A stretch of 64,000 nt of DNA. It comes from Iris pallida. Taxonomy: Eukaryota; Streptophyta; Magnoliopsida; Asparagales; Iridaceae. The translations under genes and the position numbers were made by a program. The notes beneath the pieces are model-generated. The model saw only the letters and a program-made list of their open reading frames with translations, was not told where the DNA came from and did not search any database. Location: NCBI GenBank assembly GCA_029216955.1, contig JANAVB010003400.1, forward strand, positions 12,980,625 through 13,044,624, in the 5' to 3' direction. This document shows positions 9,694 to 22,109 of the stretch, in pieces (the stretch's first letter is position 1; each line of letters opens with the position of its first letter).

Positions 9694-12236
9694 GTCACTT
9701 CTCGTTCCCGGAATACGTATTCTAAATACATGTACTGCTGGAACATATTTATTTAATATTTATCATGTATTATTCTGTATTTAAATCCCTTTAATTTTAT
9801 GTTAATTTATTTTCTGCAATTATTTTTTCTGTATTTTACTTTTTGTATTTTTATTCTCTGCTTTTACTTTGCTTTTTGGGTTCGGCCTAGATTGGTTTAT
9901 TTTTGGTTTTTGTTGGTTCGTCATGAACCGAACCCACCTACCACCACTCCTTCATTTAAAGCCCATCCCCTTTCTCTCTCTTCATTACTTCTTCTCATTT
10001 CTCTTCTTCTTCCTCATAACTCCCCCACCAACCTAGGAGGGCTAGGCAAGTGCCAACTTGCTTCTTGATGGATTCCCATTTTTGTTGTTCTATTTTCTTC
10101 CTCTCAAGATTCTTAGACACTTTAGTACTTAGCATTTTCAATTCCCATGGCTTATTTCATGTAGATCTAAGTTTAATACATTTTTGGAATTTTTAGGTTT
10201 TGATCTAGTAACTTTATTATTTTTCAAGTTTTGATGGTTCCATGTTGTAGGAAATTTGATTCTACCCAATTTTGACTATTGGAAGTCCTGATTTTGACTT
10301 ATTTTGAGTGATTTATGGTCTTTTTGGTTCACGGGTTTTTATGGCCATTAGAGGCTGATTGGAGAAGATGAGCAGTACATGCTATTTCTGGCGTATGCTG
10401 TTTCTGGCGCATGTTGTTTCCTGGCACATGCTGTTTCTGGCGTATGCTGTTTCTGGCGTATGCTGTTTCTGGCGCATGCTGTTTTCTGGCACATGCTGTT
10501 TCTGGCGTATGCTGTTTTCTGGCGCATGCTGTTTCTGGCGCATGATGTTTTTGGCGCATGATGTTTCTGGCACATGATGTTTCTGGCGCATACTATTTTT
10601 GGCGCATGTTGTTTCCTAGCGCATGCTATTTCTGGCACATATGCATTCTTAGCCGCATGAACTTCTATAATTTTTCGACCGCATGAACTATAGCCATGAT
10701 GCCTTTTGACTGATTCTTGTTCCGAATTAACATTTATTGGTATTGATTATGACCTTGACTAATAATTGATCATGCGTTCCTAGTTGGAACTAAGAGACTG
10801 GCTAGTCGTCTTATTGAATTGAATGAATGAGACATGTTCATATGAACTATGAACTATTGCAATCGACTGGCTGATCCCGAATATTGACATATAGATACAT
10901 GCAGGATTAATTTTTTTATCTATTGTACAAAAGCAGCATGTGTACTTTATGGTCAAGGTATGATTATTCCGTGGCTAGTTTTGATTGTTGCATTACGCTA
11001 TGTAAGACCTACAACCTAACCGTACGAGTATCGTTGTAGAAATGTGCATATCGTACCCCGTACGAAAGTACTCATTCTGAATCACCATGGTCTACGACAT
11101 GGGATTTCACTCAACATAGAGGCTATTAAGTTAAATAAAATGATGATTGCATGGAGAGAACGGATTCCCGAGTTCTTACATGGCAGCCCACTTTGGGACT
11201 ATTAAGTGCCCGACAGGCCGGCTGGTTCCCACAGATACTGCAAACCTGCCACACGGGCTGGGAGTGGTATCCGCTAATATTATTTATTGTACATTGTATA
11301 TTAACGACGGGCATTCCGCTGGGACTCGTCTAAATACATGATTGGCGCAATTGATTGATCGGTAAACTAGCCTTGTTTGCGCATAGTAAGAACTGAGGAA
11401 TCCTTTATCACATAATTTCAAGATAACTTGGGACCCATAATAGCAAGCCGTAGTAGTTGCATGGCTGTTTAAATTGATTTATTTGTGTACTGTACCTACT
11501 CTGTTGACTAACTGAGGTGATCAAAATGTCAGGGCATGACGGGCCAACTTCTGTCCTTGTTTGGTTGGGAGGTTGGTTCGAAGTGTCGTGACGTTATGTG
11601 AATCCCAGTAGCAAGCAGAGATCTACTTACCATATTCTCTTATTACTGGTTTTAATTCCTCATATCGTGCTTCCTTGCGGTACTTGCTATTAGAGGTCTA
11701 ACCTCTCTGGTTTTGCATGGCCAGATCTAGAGCCGGTTCCCGAGGACTCAGCTTACTTCCACCTCCAAGATGGTCAATACTAGAGGGATGATCGCAGGAG
11801 GACTCGAGTGGGTTCCTTACTTCCTCGCTCGTTTTGTTACTTACTTTATATTTTGCCATTTGGCACCGACATATTAGTCGGACTGTCTTGTACTTACTTT
11901 TACATAATTGTAATTAAGTCAGACTGCAGCTGATAACAATTGTGTATACCTTGCTTCATCATCAGTCTATGTTTGGTAAAGCCAGATATCAAGAACATTT
12001 TGACTGAGCATTTGGGACGCCTTACTGCTTTATCTTACATGTTCTCTATTTCTATTTCGTGTTTGAATGATTGAGATAATAGATGTGAAGTGACCATAGT
12101 ATGACTTTCATGTAGTATGCACCCCCTCGTCTTATTAGACAGCATTGATCGTATTATACGGTATTCATCTACCCGTAATACGTAGCTGGCTGAGTCATTC
12201 CCCCGCTCTTCAGTATTCTGGTTCTGGGACATGACA
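9694..12236 (+). repeat. E2 5' LTR
   Basis: A 2543-bp LTR running from TGTCACTTCTCG to GGGACATGACA, matching 28193-30687 along its whole length. It contains a pyrimidine-rich leader near 9960-10020 and the TGTTTCTGGCGCATGC minisatellite at 10381-10640. No LTR-coded protein is credible. Confidence 0.93.
10381..10640 (+). repeat. 16-bp minisatellite in E2 5' LTR
   Basis: About sixteen copies of ATGCTGTTTCTGGCGY, with 17-bp variants carrying one more T. It makes long spurious frames on both strands (RQKHHAPETACARK-like peptides). The 3' LTR has a shorter version at 28879-29098. Confidence 0.9.
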
Positions 12237-12430
12237 AGGTTTTAGTGGTGGCCCATGCAGGTCTGATTTCAGACTTGTGGGGTGTTTTGATTTATAGGAT
12301 GTCTCAATCACACATGTTCCCTCTTGATCTCATGATTCGTTGTTCTCAATCCTAGCTTGATATTCTCGTATCCTTTGACTTCATTGATCTTTCTTGTCCG
12401 GTCGTTTGATTGTTCTCTTGTCCTTTTTTA
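12237..12430 (+). promoter_or_regulatory. E2 leader with primer-binding block
   Basis: Directly after the LTR comes AGGTTTTAGTGGTGGCCCAT and then GCAGG. The usual plant initiator-Met primer site (TGGTATCAGAGC) is absent. Very similar blocks follow the LTRs of E3, E4 and E5, so this is probably the primer-binding site of the family. TGGTGGCCCATGC would pair with a tRNA ending GCATGGGCCACCA, which I cannot name. The rest of the leader is non-coding. Confidence 0.5.
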
Positions 12431-15400
12431 GGGGCACTTCGTCCGCATCTGTCAGAGCTGGACAACAGCAACAAGGACAACATGGACAACCTGACCAGGT
12501 TGGTCAGCAATAAGGGTCAGAACTACTTCAAGAGACTATCCAAGAAGAAGTGATAGTGGAACCAGCAGCTGGACCGCAGTATCCGGAGGTTCCTACACCA
12601 CCCATAGTTCCACCTACCCCAGTGGAATTAGACACACCAGCCCTTCTGGAGATCATGAGAGGGATGATGGCTACTCCGCAACACCAGATGTTAGCCCAGC
12701 AGCGCATGCACACTCAGTTGCAAGAGCAGAATGTACTACTCAACCAAGGGTTGCAGACGGCATTGGAAAGAGGGGCAAGGACAGATTCAGGAGCATCAAC
12801 CAGATTTTGCAAGTACAACCCCTGCCGTTTCGAAGGCACGGAAGATGCCATCTCAGCAGATGCATGGCTTAAGGATATTGAGGCTATTCTGACAGTAGCT
12901 AAGGTGCCGACGGAAGAACGTATGGATCAAGTAAAGTTGTTACTTCAGGATCTCGCACGTAATTGGTGGGAATCAGAAGAAGTAGGCATCAGAAGTCCTG
13001 TTGCTTGGGACAATTTTACTGCAAGGTTCAAGACGAAGTACTATGGAGTTATGGCGCAGTTTGAGCTGCAACAGAAGTTTATCAACCTCAGACAAGCTGG
13101 CAAGACGGTAGATGCTTATGCAGCAGAGTTCTGCAGATTGAGTAGGTTCGCCCCAGAGATGGTCGCGACGGAGAGCCAGAGGGCTATGAGGTTCCAACAA
13201 GGGTTTCATCTTGAGCTCTTGAAATTGATAGAGGGGCACAATTACCAGACTTTCGATGAAGTGTTGACGGCAACTCGAAGGCATGAGATCACCATTCAGA
13301 AGATCACGGCAAGGACTGGAGGTCAGAAGAGATCCCACAGTCAGATGGAAGGAGGAGGGAGAGTAGCTCCCCGGATAACAGCACCATCCCCTGGCATTTG
13401 TATCCACGATGTGGTGATACGAGGGCCAGCACCACCACCAAAGCAGCAGCAACAGCAACAGAGGAAGAACCAGCAACCCCCAGTGGGCTGCACTTATTGT
13501 AGGAAGGTAGGGCACACTAGAGATGTGTGTCGGACATTGAACGGGCAGTGTTTGATATGTGGAAATCCAGATCATCGGGTTACCACATGTCCCATGAATT
13601 TGAGGTCGGGAGGACCAGTGCAACAATTTCCTGCTCTGCCAGCACCAGAGGCAGGCCAGTATCGAGGACCAGCGGTGGCAGTGAGACCGTTGGCACAGCG
13701 CCCGTTCATGACACAGGCTCAGATGTTACGGCAGCAGGGACCGCCGATGCAACAGCACCAGCATAGACCACCCCAGCATCATCAAGGCAGGGGCCAGCAG
13801 CAGCACCAGGCTAGGCCGCAACATGGGAACCAACAAGAAGGTCAAGGGCAGGCATTCACTCTGTCCTTGGAGGAGGCATTAGCATCGGAAGATGTTGTGG
13901 CAGGTAACATTCTCGTCGCCTCATATCCCGTAGTAGCATTATTTGATTCGGGAGCATCACACTCATTTATATCTGCACAATTTGCCACACGGCTAAGAAT
14001 GGAATTCGAGGCATTTCCAGGAAGGTTAAATATACTCACTGGTAATGGGCTCGTAGGAGTTAGTAGAGTTATTCTAGCATGTAGCGTTGTAGTTTACAGG
14101 CATTCCTTACCCGCCCGGTTAATAGAATTTTCTGTTGGAAATTTTGACGTTATCTTAGGCATGGACTGGCTGAAAGACAGTCATGCGACAATAGATTGTC
14201 ATAGAGGGAGTGTATCTTTTGATATTCCAGGCATGAAGCAGTTCACCTTAGTCAGATTAGTGGCAACTCAACAAGAACAGGGAGTAGTGACGGCAATGAA
14301 AGAAGTTCAAGTTCCGAAGGTAGTTGAAGAGTTTCTGGACGTATTTCCCGAAGAACTTCCAGGTCTACCACCGGTTAGGGATATTGAGTTCAGTATAGAA
14401 TTGGTACCTGGAACTAAACCGATATCAGACCGAGTATACATAATGGTGGATTCAGAACAGGCTAAGGTATATCAGCACATAGAGGAACTGAAGGAGAAGA
14501 AGTTCATTCAAGCTAGCATATCACCATGGGTAGCACCAGTGGTACTTATGGAGAACAAGGATGGGTCAACGAGATTATGCATCGATTACAGGAAGCTTAA
14601 CGCGGCAACAGTAAAGAACAAGTACCCACTACCCAGGATCGACGACTTGTTTGATCAGTTGAGCAGAGCTAGAGTTTTCTCCAAGATAGATCTTCGTTCA
14701 GGGTATCATCAAGTGAGGGTTCGGAAGGAGGATATTCCCAAGACAGCATTCAGGTCGAAGTATGGGCATTATGAATTCTTAGTAATGCCGTTTGGTTTGA
14801 CCAATGCTTCAGCAATATTTATGGATTTGATAAATCGCATCTTTATGCCGTACTTAGATCAGTTTGTCGTTGTGTTTCTTGACGACATTCTCGTATATTC
14901 TGCCAGTGGCGAGGAGCATGAAGACCACCTCAGGAAAGTGTTACAGGTTCTTAGAGAGAACCAGTTGTATGCCAAGCTCAGCAAGTGTGAGTTCTGGACG
15001 GATCATATTTCATTTTTGGGTCACATCTTATCAGGAGCTGGAGTAGCAGTGGATCCCAAGAAGATAGAAGCAGTAGAGAGTTGGCCAGTACCCAAAACCG
15101 TAGCTGATGTGCGAAGTTTCTTGGGATTGGCGGGATATTACAGGAGATTCGTGGCAGACTTTGTAAGACTTTCAGCACCCATGACCCGCTTGACATGGAA
15201 GGATGTACCATTCGTCTGGTCGGCAGAATATCAGGCATCATTTGAGAACTTGAAGCAGAAGTTGATATCAGCACCTATTCTTACATTGCCAGTTGGGCCC
15301 GGAGGTTTTACTGTATATTGTGATACGTCAGGTAAAGGACTTGGATGTGTCCTTATGCAACATGGGAAGGTGATAGTATATGCATCTAGGCAACTTCGAG

Positions 15401-17057
15401 ACCACGAGAAGAATTACCCAACTCATGATTTAGAGTTAGCGGCAGTAGTATTTGCTTTGAAGCTATGGAGGTATTACTTATATGGTGATCGAGTAGACAT
15501 GTACACAGACCACAAAAGTCTGAAGTACATCTTTACTCAGAAGGAGCTGAACATGAGGCAGAGAAGATGGTTGGAGTTGATCAAGGATTACGATGTGGAG
15601 CTTCAGTATCATCCAGGCAAGGCTAATGTGGTAGCAGACGCTATCAGCAGGAGAGGCGGCATATTTATGTTGACAACACAGAGACATATCTTAGAAGACC
15701 TTCAGGAGATAGGCATCGAAGTTATACTTCCTAGTGATGTAGGAGTTCTAACAAGTCTACAAGTTCAATCCGACTTGGTAGACAGGATCAAGGCAGCTCA
15801 GGCACAGGACCCAAGGATTCAGAAGCTTAGAGCAGAATGTGAGTCAGGACTCAGAAAAGAGATAAGAATTCGTAAAGATGGTACACTTAGGTTTGGGACA
15901 CGTCTATGTGTGCCTAGTGGAGATATCAGACAGGAGGTTATGGCAGAAGCTCACAGCTTCCAGTATTCTGTACACCCTGGAGGGACCAAAATGTACCAAG
16001 ATGTACCAAGATATCAAGCAGCACTTCTGGTGGAACGGGATGAAGTGGGAGATAGCTAGATTTGTTTCCCGTTGCTTGGTATATCAGCAAGTGAAGACAG
16101 AGCAGCAGAGGCCAGCTGGATTATTGCAACCGCTTCCTATCCCGGAATAGAAGTAGGAGCACATCACAATGGACTTTGTGACCGGTTTACCGAGATCACC
16201 AAGTGGTAAAGATGCTATTTGGGTGATAGTAGATCGGCTTACAAAGGTGGCACACTTTCTTCCTTTCAGAGTAGGGCAATCTACAAAAAAGTTGGCAGAG
16301 TTGTATATGCAACAGATAGTCAGGCAGCATGGAGTCCGTATCAGTATTGTGTCAGACAGAGACACCCGTTTTATATCACATTTCTGGAAGAGCTTACATC
16401 ATAGCCTGGGTACCAAGTTAAGATTTAGCACGGCTTACCATCCACAGACGGACGGGCAATCAGAAAGAACAATTCAGACTTTAGAGGATATGTTACGAGC
16501 TTGCACTCTAGATTTTGGAGGATCTTGGGAGAGCCACCTGCACTTAGTCGAATTCTCATACAATAACAGTTATCAAGCCAGTATCCAGATGGCGCCATTT
16601 GAAGCACTATATGGTAAGAAGTGTAGATCGCCACTGGCATGGGATGATATCGGAGAGAGGAAGATGTTAGGCCCAAAAATGATTGTCCAGACAGTTGAAG
16701 TGGTCAAGGGAATTAGAGAACGACTTCGAGTTGCACAAGATCGGCATCGTCATTAGGCGGACCAGCATCGTAGGCCGCTAGAGTTTTCTGTTGGAGACCA
16801 CGTGTTCCTACGGATCTCACCTACCCGTGGGGTCATTAGATTTGGCGTTCGCGGGAAGTTGAGTCCGCGGTACGTGGGCCTATTTGTTATCCTTGATCGG
16901 ATAGGCGATGTTGCTTATCGTTTATCCCTTCCACCTTCGTTACAAGAGGTGCATGACGTGTTTCATGTATCTCAGTTGCGAAGGTATGTATCAGACCCAA
17001 GCCATATCCTTGATTATTCTGAGCTGGTTGTTGGTACCAACCTGTCTTACGAGGAAC
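12431..17057 (+). pseudogene. E2 gag-pol polyprotein, main part, with stops and a frameshift
   Basis: Encodes the capsid and enzymes of a Ty3/gypsy chromovirus. The open frame begins without a clear ATG near 12431 (TAA at about 12512), then runs 12550-16059. Domains: gag with two zinc knuckles ([28 protein letters not shown]) near residues 310-350, protease ([13 protein letters not shown]), RT ([18 protein letters not shown]), RNase H ([19 protein letters not shown]). A 10-bp duplication at 15991-16010 shifts the frame. Integrase continues in frame 2: D in MDFVTGLPRS, D in SDRDTRF, E in QSERTIQ, with TAG stops at 16148, 16154 and 16754. One zinc cysteine is changed (SRCLVYQQ). The C-terminus HVSQLRRYV is cut at 17057 by E4 and resumes at 27807. 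Confidence 0.92.
15991..16010 (+). repeat. 10-bp tandem duplication that breaks E2 pol
   Basis: ATGTACCAAG occurs twice in a row. With one copy the frame reads [13 protein letters not shown], the conserved start of the integrase zinc domain. With two, translation shifts and ends at 16059. The duplication is therefore the frameshift itself. Confidence 0.9.
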
Positions 17058-18937
17058 TGTAACGCCCCAGTCCCAAAAATACGTAGGACTAGGAACGTAG
17101 ACATGCCAGCTGTATTCATACGAAGTATACTCCAATATATAGAAGCCTCGTATAAATACATAAGCTGTAAAATGCAGTAGAACCATAACTAATCTCATCC
17201 ACGCAAAATAAATGAATATAGGACATCATATAAAGATAATAAATTGTCATGATACATTATATTGGGCGGAGACAAATCCACTACCAACAAAATAAGGAAA
17301 TAAAATACATGGAAAATGAAATGAGTGGCGAGCGAAGCGAAGACGATCCAAATGCAATCATCCTCGAAGAAGTAGCGATGATCACGGCTAAAGCTAGAGC
17401 ACCTGCGAAAGACAATAGCACACACCTGGCAAGACAACCAGGTCCTCAGAGGGACGTAACAAGACACATAATATCATGCCATATAAACTGAATAAATACT
17501 GCTCAAATAAATAAGTAAATCGAATTATAACATGTTCCAATACGCACCTACTGAACGAGCGTACCATCCCCCCAACCAAACAAGGACAGGAGATGGTAAA
17601 CTAATTCACGGTAACGTATCTTCCCATGCTATGAATCCAATATGGTATCCGGACCCCAACAAGGTTCAATACCTTCTCATCGAATTAGTAAGTCACACCT
17701 ACAACCAAACAAGGACAAGATGTGACGAACTAATTCGCGACAAGTTATTATTCCAAGCCACAGTCAGATACAAGTACCCAAACCAAAAGTACTCGTACCT
17801 AACGGATAGGGTAGCCTACCGTTCTATATGAAATGTAGTTAAGAACAATCCTTCCTATGCATGGGCCCTGGCTAATAGGATCGGCATGGTCCCCCCTTGG
17901 GCACCAGAGGCCCCATCAGTAATAGCATGATGTTCCGCAGAATCGTCAATAGCCGTCAGTAATCTTGGGTCATCAACCCCGTATCTCCAGCGGAGAGTCC
18001 GGGTAACAAGAGAAGTGTATCGAAGCCCATACGCGAAGGAATTGTCCTCCCCGCCCAATGCCTACTATGTTGTATCCACAACAATAACCTCTATAACCGC
18101 TAAGTCAAACTAGCATGCAACCTCTATTAGCGGTTATTCCTATCGCACGGCTTGTACGTACTGGTGGCTAGCCAATCACGTACTTCCGTATTATACATGC
18201 AACACACAACTTCGTGTTACAACGTGTCAAGGCCAATGAATGCAACACACATGGTGGTCCCTTAAATCTAGGTTTTATTTGTAAGAAAATAATACACAGC
18301 AGGAAATATGAACAGTAAGTTCTAACAGTTATGCCATGTATCACAGTTTATTTTGCATAAAAAAAATAAATAATGCATGAAATATGAGCTAAAATAATTA
18401 AACAGCGAATGGCAAGGTGTCTTGCCTGGTAGGACGCCTGGTGTACTGCAATAATCATGGTGGTACGAACTGCGACTTCGGTGCAACAACTATACATGGT
18501 GACCTCAGATGGTGGCACGGACAGTTCCATTGGGTCCAGAATGGTCGAATTGGTTAGGGCGGACATAAGGTAGGCTTGAATTGGCAAGGAATAGGAAAGA
18601 GGGGTTTAGTCATGGACATGAGGATATCAAAAGAAATCAGATAAATAATATATGTACGATTTTGAAGAATTATTTATAATTCTAGAAAACTATATTTTAT
18701 TACAAAAATAGTTTAGATATATACATACTTGAAAGACAAAATAGTTTTTGGGCTCAAAACCATAAATTTGCCAAAATAATTTTTGTAGGAAACTATATTT
18801 TTTTACTAGTCAAAATAATAGACTAGGATTTCATGGTATAATTTGGTGACTACCTTTTATTGCTCGAAATATTTTTAGAAAAGAAAAAGGAAATAGATAA
18901 TTTAGGGCTGTAATGAGAATAATGCTAATGACAGTAC

Positions 18938-18984
<47 letters not shown>

Positions 18985-21022
18985 GAAATTCAATAATAAA
19001 GAATAATAAGTAAATAAAAAAATAAAAAAATGTGTAAATCGTGAGAAGCAGCTGTTCCCGAGAGAACAGAGCAGCTGTTCCCGAGAGAACAGTCAACAGC
19101 AAACCAAAAAAAGAAGAAAGTAAGAAAAGAGAGGGAAGAGGCGAACGAGAGGAAAGTCGAGGAGCAGACTAGAGAGGGAAGGAGAAGCGTGAGAGAGAAG
19201 GGAACGGCGGAGGGGTTTTTCGGAAAAGTGAGACGGAGGAGTAGGCCGAGAGGGGAGGTCGGAGAGGGGGAGTTCGGAAACGTGTGACTGAGGGGTCGGA
19301 GAGGGTTTCGACGAGACTACGGACGACGGCCGGGCGGGGCGAAGGAGTGTGTTTGGCTGAGCGGACGGGGCGCGCTGGGGTTACGAGCGGCGGAGGTCGG
19401 GGGTTTGGGGAGTCGCCGGTCGGCGGAGCTCCGGCCGATAATTAGGGCAAGATGGGAAAGAGGACGGGGGTTTCGTCAAGGCTCCGGCAAGGCTGCGGCG
19501 GATGCGGCTATGGGTCGCCGGAGAAGCACACCTGTGGAGGCAGCGGATGGCTTGGCGGAGGGTGCTCGCCTCCGGCAGAGAAGAAGAGGGGCGGCGACGG
19601 TGGTTGACGCAAGGGGTCAGCGAGGCTAGGCGGTCGGCAGAGGGGTTTGGTCGGCACATGGGTGGCGCGCGAGGGCGGATGGACGGCGGATGAAGGTTTG
19701 GTCGTGGACAGTGGTCGCGGCGCCGGAGCTCTGTGCGACGGATCGTCGGGGACAGACGGGGGTCGGCCGGGAAAGGTAAGGGTTTCCTTTTCTATTTTGT
19801 TGTTGTTCTTGGTGGCGGATGGGATTTTTCCGGCCGATGGCCGTGGTCCGGGTGGTGGTGTCGGTCGCTGGTGAGGGTGGTGGCTGTGCGTGGAGGCGTG
19901 GTGGCTGGAACTGCGCTCGGAGAGAGCGGAGGGTCTGTGGGCTGGTTTGGCGGGGTTGTGCGGCTCAAGGCCGGGGGTGATGAAGGTGGTGGCTGGTAGG
20001 GGTGAGGAGGAACGGGGCTGCCGGCGGCATTGGCCGCGGGGGTGGTATTGTCATGGCCAGGGGGCAGGAGTCGGTTAGAATAGGTTTAGGGATTAGGTGG
20101 TGGTCGTGTCCGGAGTGTCGGACACGACGGAGGAATACTGGATTTGTGTCCAGGGTGGTTGGACGAGAATTAATATTGTATATGTAAAAAGAATACTCTA
20201 TTGGATAGACACCCGGGGTCGGACCCGAGGCCGTCACGGCTGACACGAGGATAGTTGGAACACCGACACGAGGCACATACACTTCGTAGAAATTTGTGAA
20301 AGAATAATGAAAAGTTGGGGGAGTACCTGCCTATTTATATGATGTGGGAATTTCCAATTTGGATAGGATTAGGAGAATTTAAACCCAAAAATAGATAGCT
20401 TGCAATTTAATTTAAATCAATTTAAATCCAAATCTAAATATAAATCCAATTCTAAATGCAAATCAAATTTGAATCTAATTAAATTATTGGTTTAAAATCA
20501 ATGGAAAAAATTTCAAATTTCAAGTATTTAACCATATAAATAAATCCATAGGTTCAAATTAAGATTTTAAATCGCCACAATAATTTCGAATATATTTTCC
20601 AAAATACTAATAATAATAATTTCGAAAATAAATCTTTTTGAATAATAAAATATTAATATTAATAAATTCGAAAATTACACTAATAAAATATTTATGCAAT
20701 ACATGTACGCACTAAAAATATCATTTATAATTAATAACTGTATAAACGAAAGCCTTTGTGTAAATAAAATAATAAACTTGAAAATTTTGGTACGATAGCT
20801 AAATAATTATTATGTATAATATTTTGAAACCATAAAAATAGAAGAAAAGTATTTTTCAAAAATATGTACGCTCGCACATAATCGCACTCGTCGAGCAAAT
20901 TCGAAAAAAGAAAATAAAAGGTCGTGCACGACGTATAATACGTCTACGCGACGTATATTACAAAAATTTTAAATAAGTACTAAATTTAATAAAAAAATAG
21001 TAGAAATTTTAGGAGTTTTACA
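17058..21022 (-). repeat. E4 left (3') LTR
   Basis: A 3965-bp LTR, plus-strand ends TGTAACGCCCC and GGAGTTTTACA. It contains a (TAA)n tract at 18937-18983, a doubled CAGCTGTTCCCGAGAGAACA block near 19050-19092, a GC-rich block at 19120-20050 and a degraded TATA (minus ATATAAATAG at 20331-20340). No supported gene. Confidence 0.92.
19120..20050 (-). other. GC-rich block in E4 left LTR
   Basis: About 930 bases of GC-rich DNA inside an otherwise AT-rich LTR. It lies downstream of the minus-strand TATA, so it would be transcribed as leader. Long proline- and arginine-rich frames on both strands result from base composition: the minus frames here are only 92 and 105 codons, while the right LTR shows 188 and 218. 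Confidence 0.6.
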
Positions 21023-22109
21023 TCCTACCCAACTTAAAAGAATTTCGTCCTCGAAATTAAGAATTAGTAGAGGGGTGAGAAGGCACAACGATAGAAAGAA
21101 GGGTTTAAAGAAATTTATATGGTCGTAGTCTAGGTTGAGGATATGTGTAAGAGACGATTGTAATCACTTCTTAAATTCAAGTGATTAGAAAGTCAAAAAT
21201 TGTAGAATTTAGGGTCGAGGGAAAGGACGAGTAGTTAAGACAAAGATATAGGCACATTGAGTGTTAATGGTCACAAGAGATAGGATAGCTAGGGGAACTT
21301 CAAGTATAGCGCATTCGTCCTTCTTAAACAGGTGAAGGCGAAAGCAATCTAGAGTTCGAAGGAGGCGTTATTGAATACGAAATACGTGATTCAATGACGA
21401 TCGAATAATTTTAATGGAATTGTCAAGGCAGTCGTGGATGGGACTCTAAAGGACAAGTTTAGTTATGTCCCCATCCACGTAGAATAATAAACAAAAGCGA
21501 ACCAAAGTGCACTTGGTTGATCAGACCATCATGCACCGGTTCTGATTTGACAATATGTTAGTGAGCGGCCGCTCAATATCATATGCCTTGATCAAGCTTG
21601 AATAGGAATTAGCTTGCAAATACTAGGCTATATTAGCATTATTAGTTAAAATGGTAAATACATAGGCACGAGAGTTTAAGATTTAAAGAAGGTAGAATAA
21701 TTCTAAGTCATACGGTCGTCCTATAGTCTTCTTGTCCAAGTCCTTCGTTGGCTAGTCGGGTTAGGTCCTCTAGATTCTAGGATCTTAAATAAACTTGCTA
21801 ATATAGGCCACTAGGTTAAACGGTTTGCTAGTTCATAAGGTTTTCTACCCAACTTAAAGAATTAAACTAATGGTGTTTTGGGACAATTAACTAGTAGGGT
21901 CAACCTCTAGCAAGCACGAAGGGAAGATAAGAATAGGCATGGAAGGAAGCAATCAAGATGCAATTGATGAGTCAAACGGTAGATAAATCAAGGAAAGAGG
22001 TCAAGTATGTGGATGAGATCCTAGACTTCTAATCCTATACGCAGGCTTGCTTGGTACGGTAAAGTAACCAAACAATTTATCTTGACCTGCATGGGCCACC
22101 ACAAAAACA
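21023..22109 (-). other. E4 internal region, non-coding
   Basis: On the minus strand it opens with a primer block (TTTTTGTGGTGGCCCATGCA at 22108-22089) and closes with AATTTCGAGGACGAAATTCT and a purine-rich run just before the LTR at 21023. Between them I see no gene, only AT-rich sequence with no long frame. Confidence 0.8.

Noticed and set aside
10329..10638. Repetitive frames such as RQKHHAPETACARK
   Set aside because: They are translations of the 16-bp minisatellite in non-multiple-of-three variants.
12973..13626. 217-codon minus-strand frame
   Set aside because: Shadow of the E2 gag gene on the other strand, with no domain.
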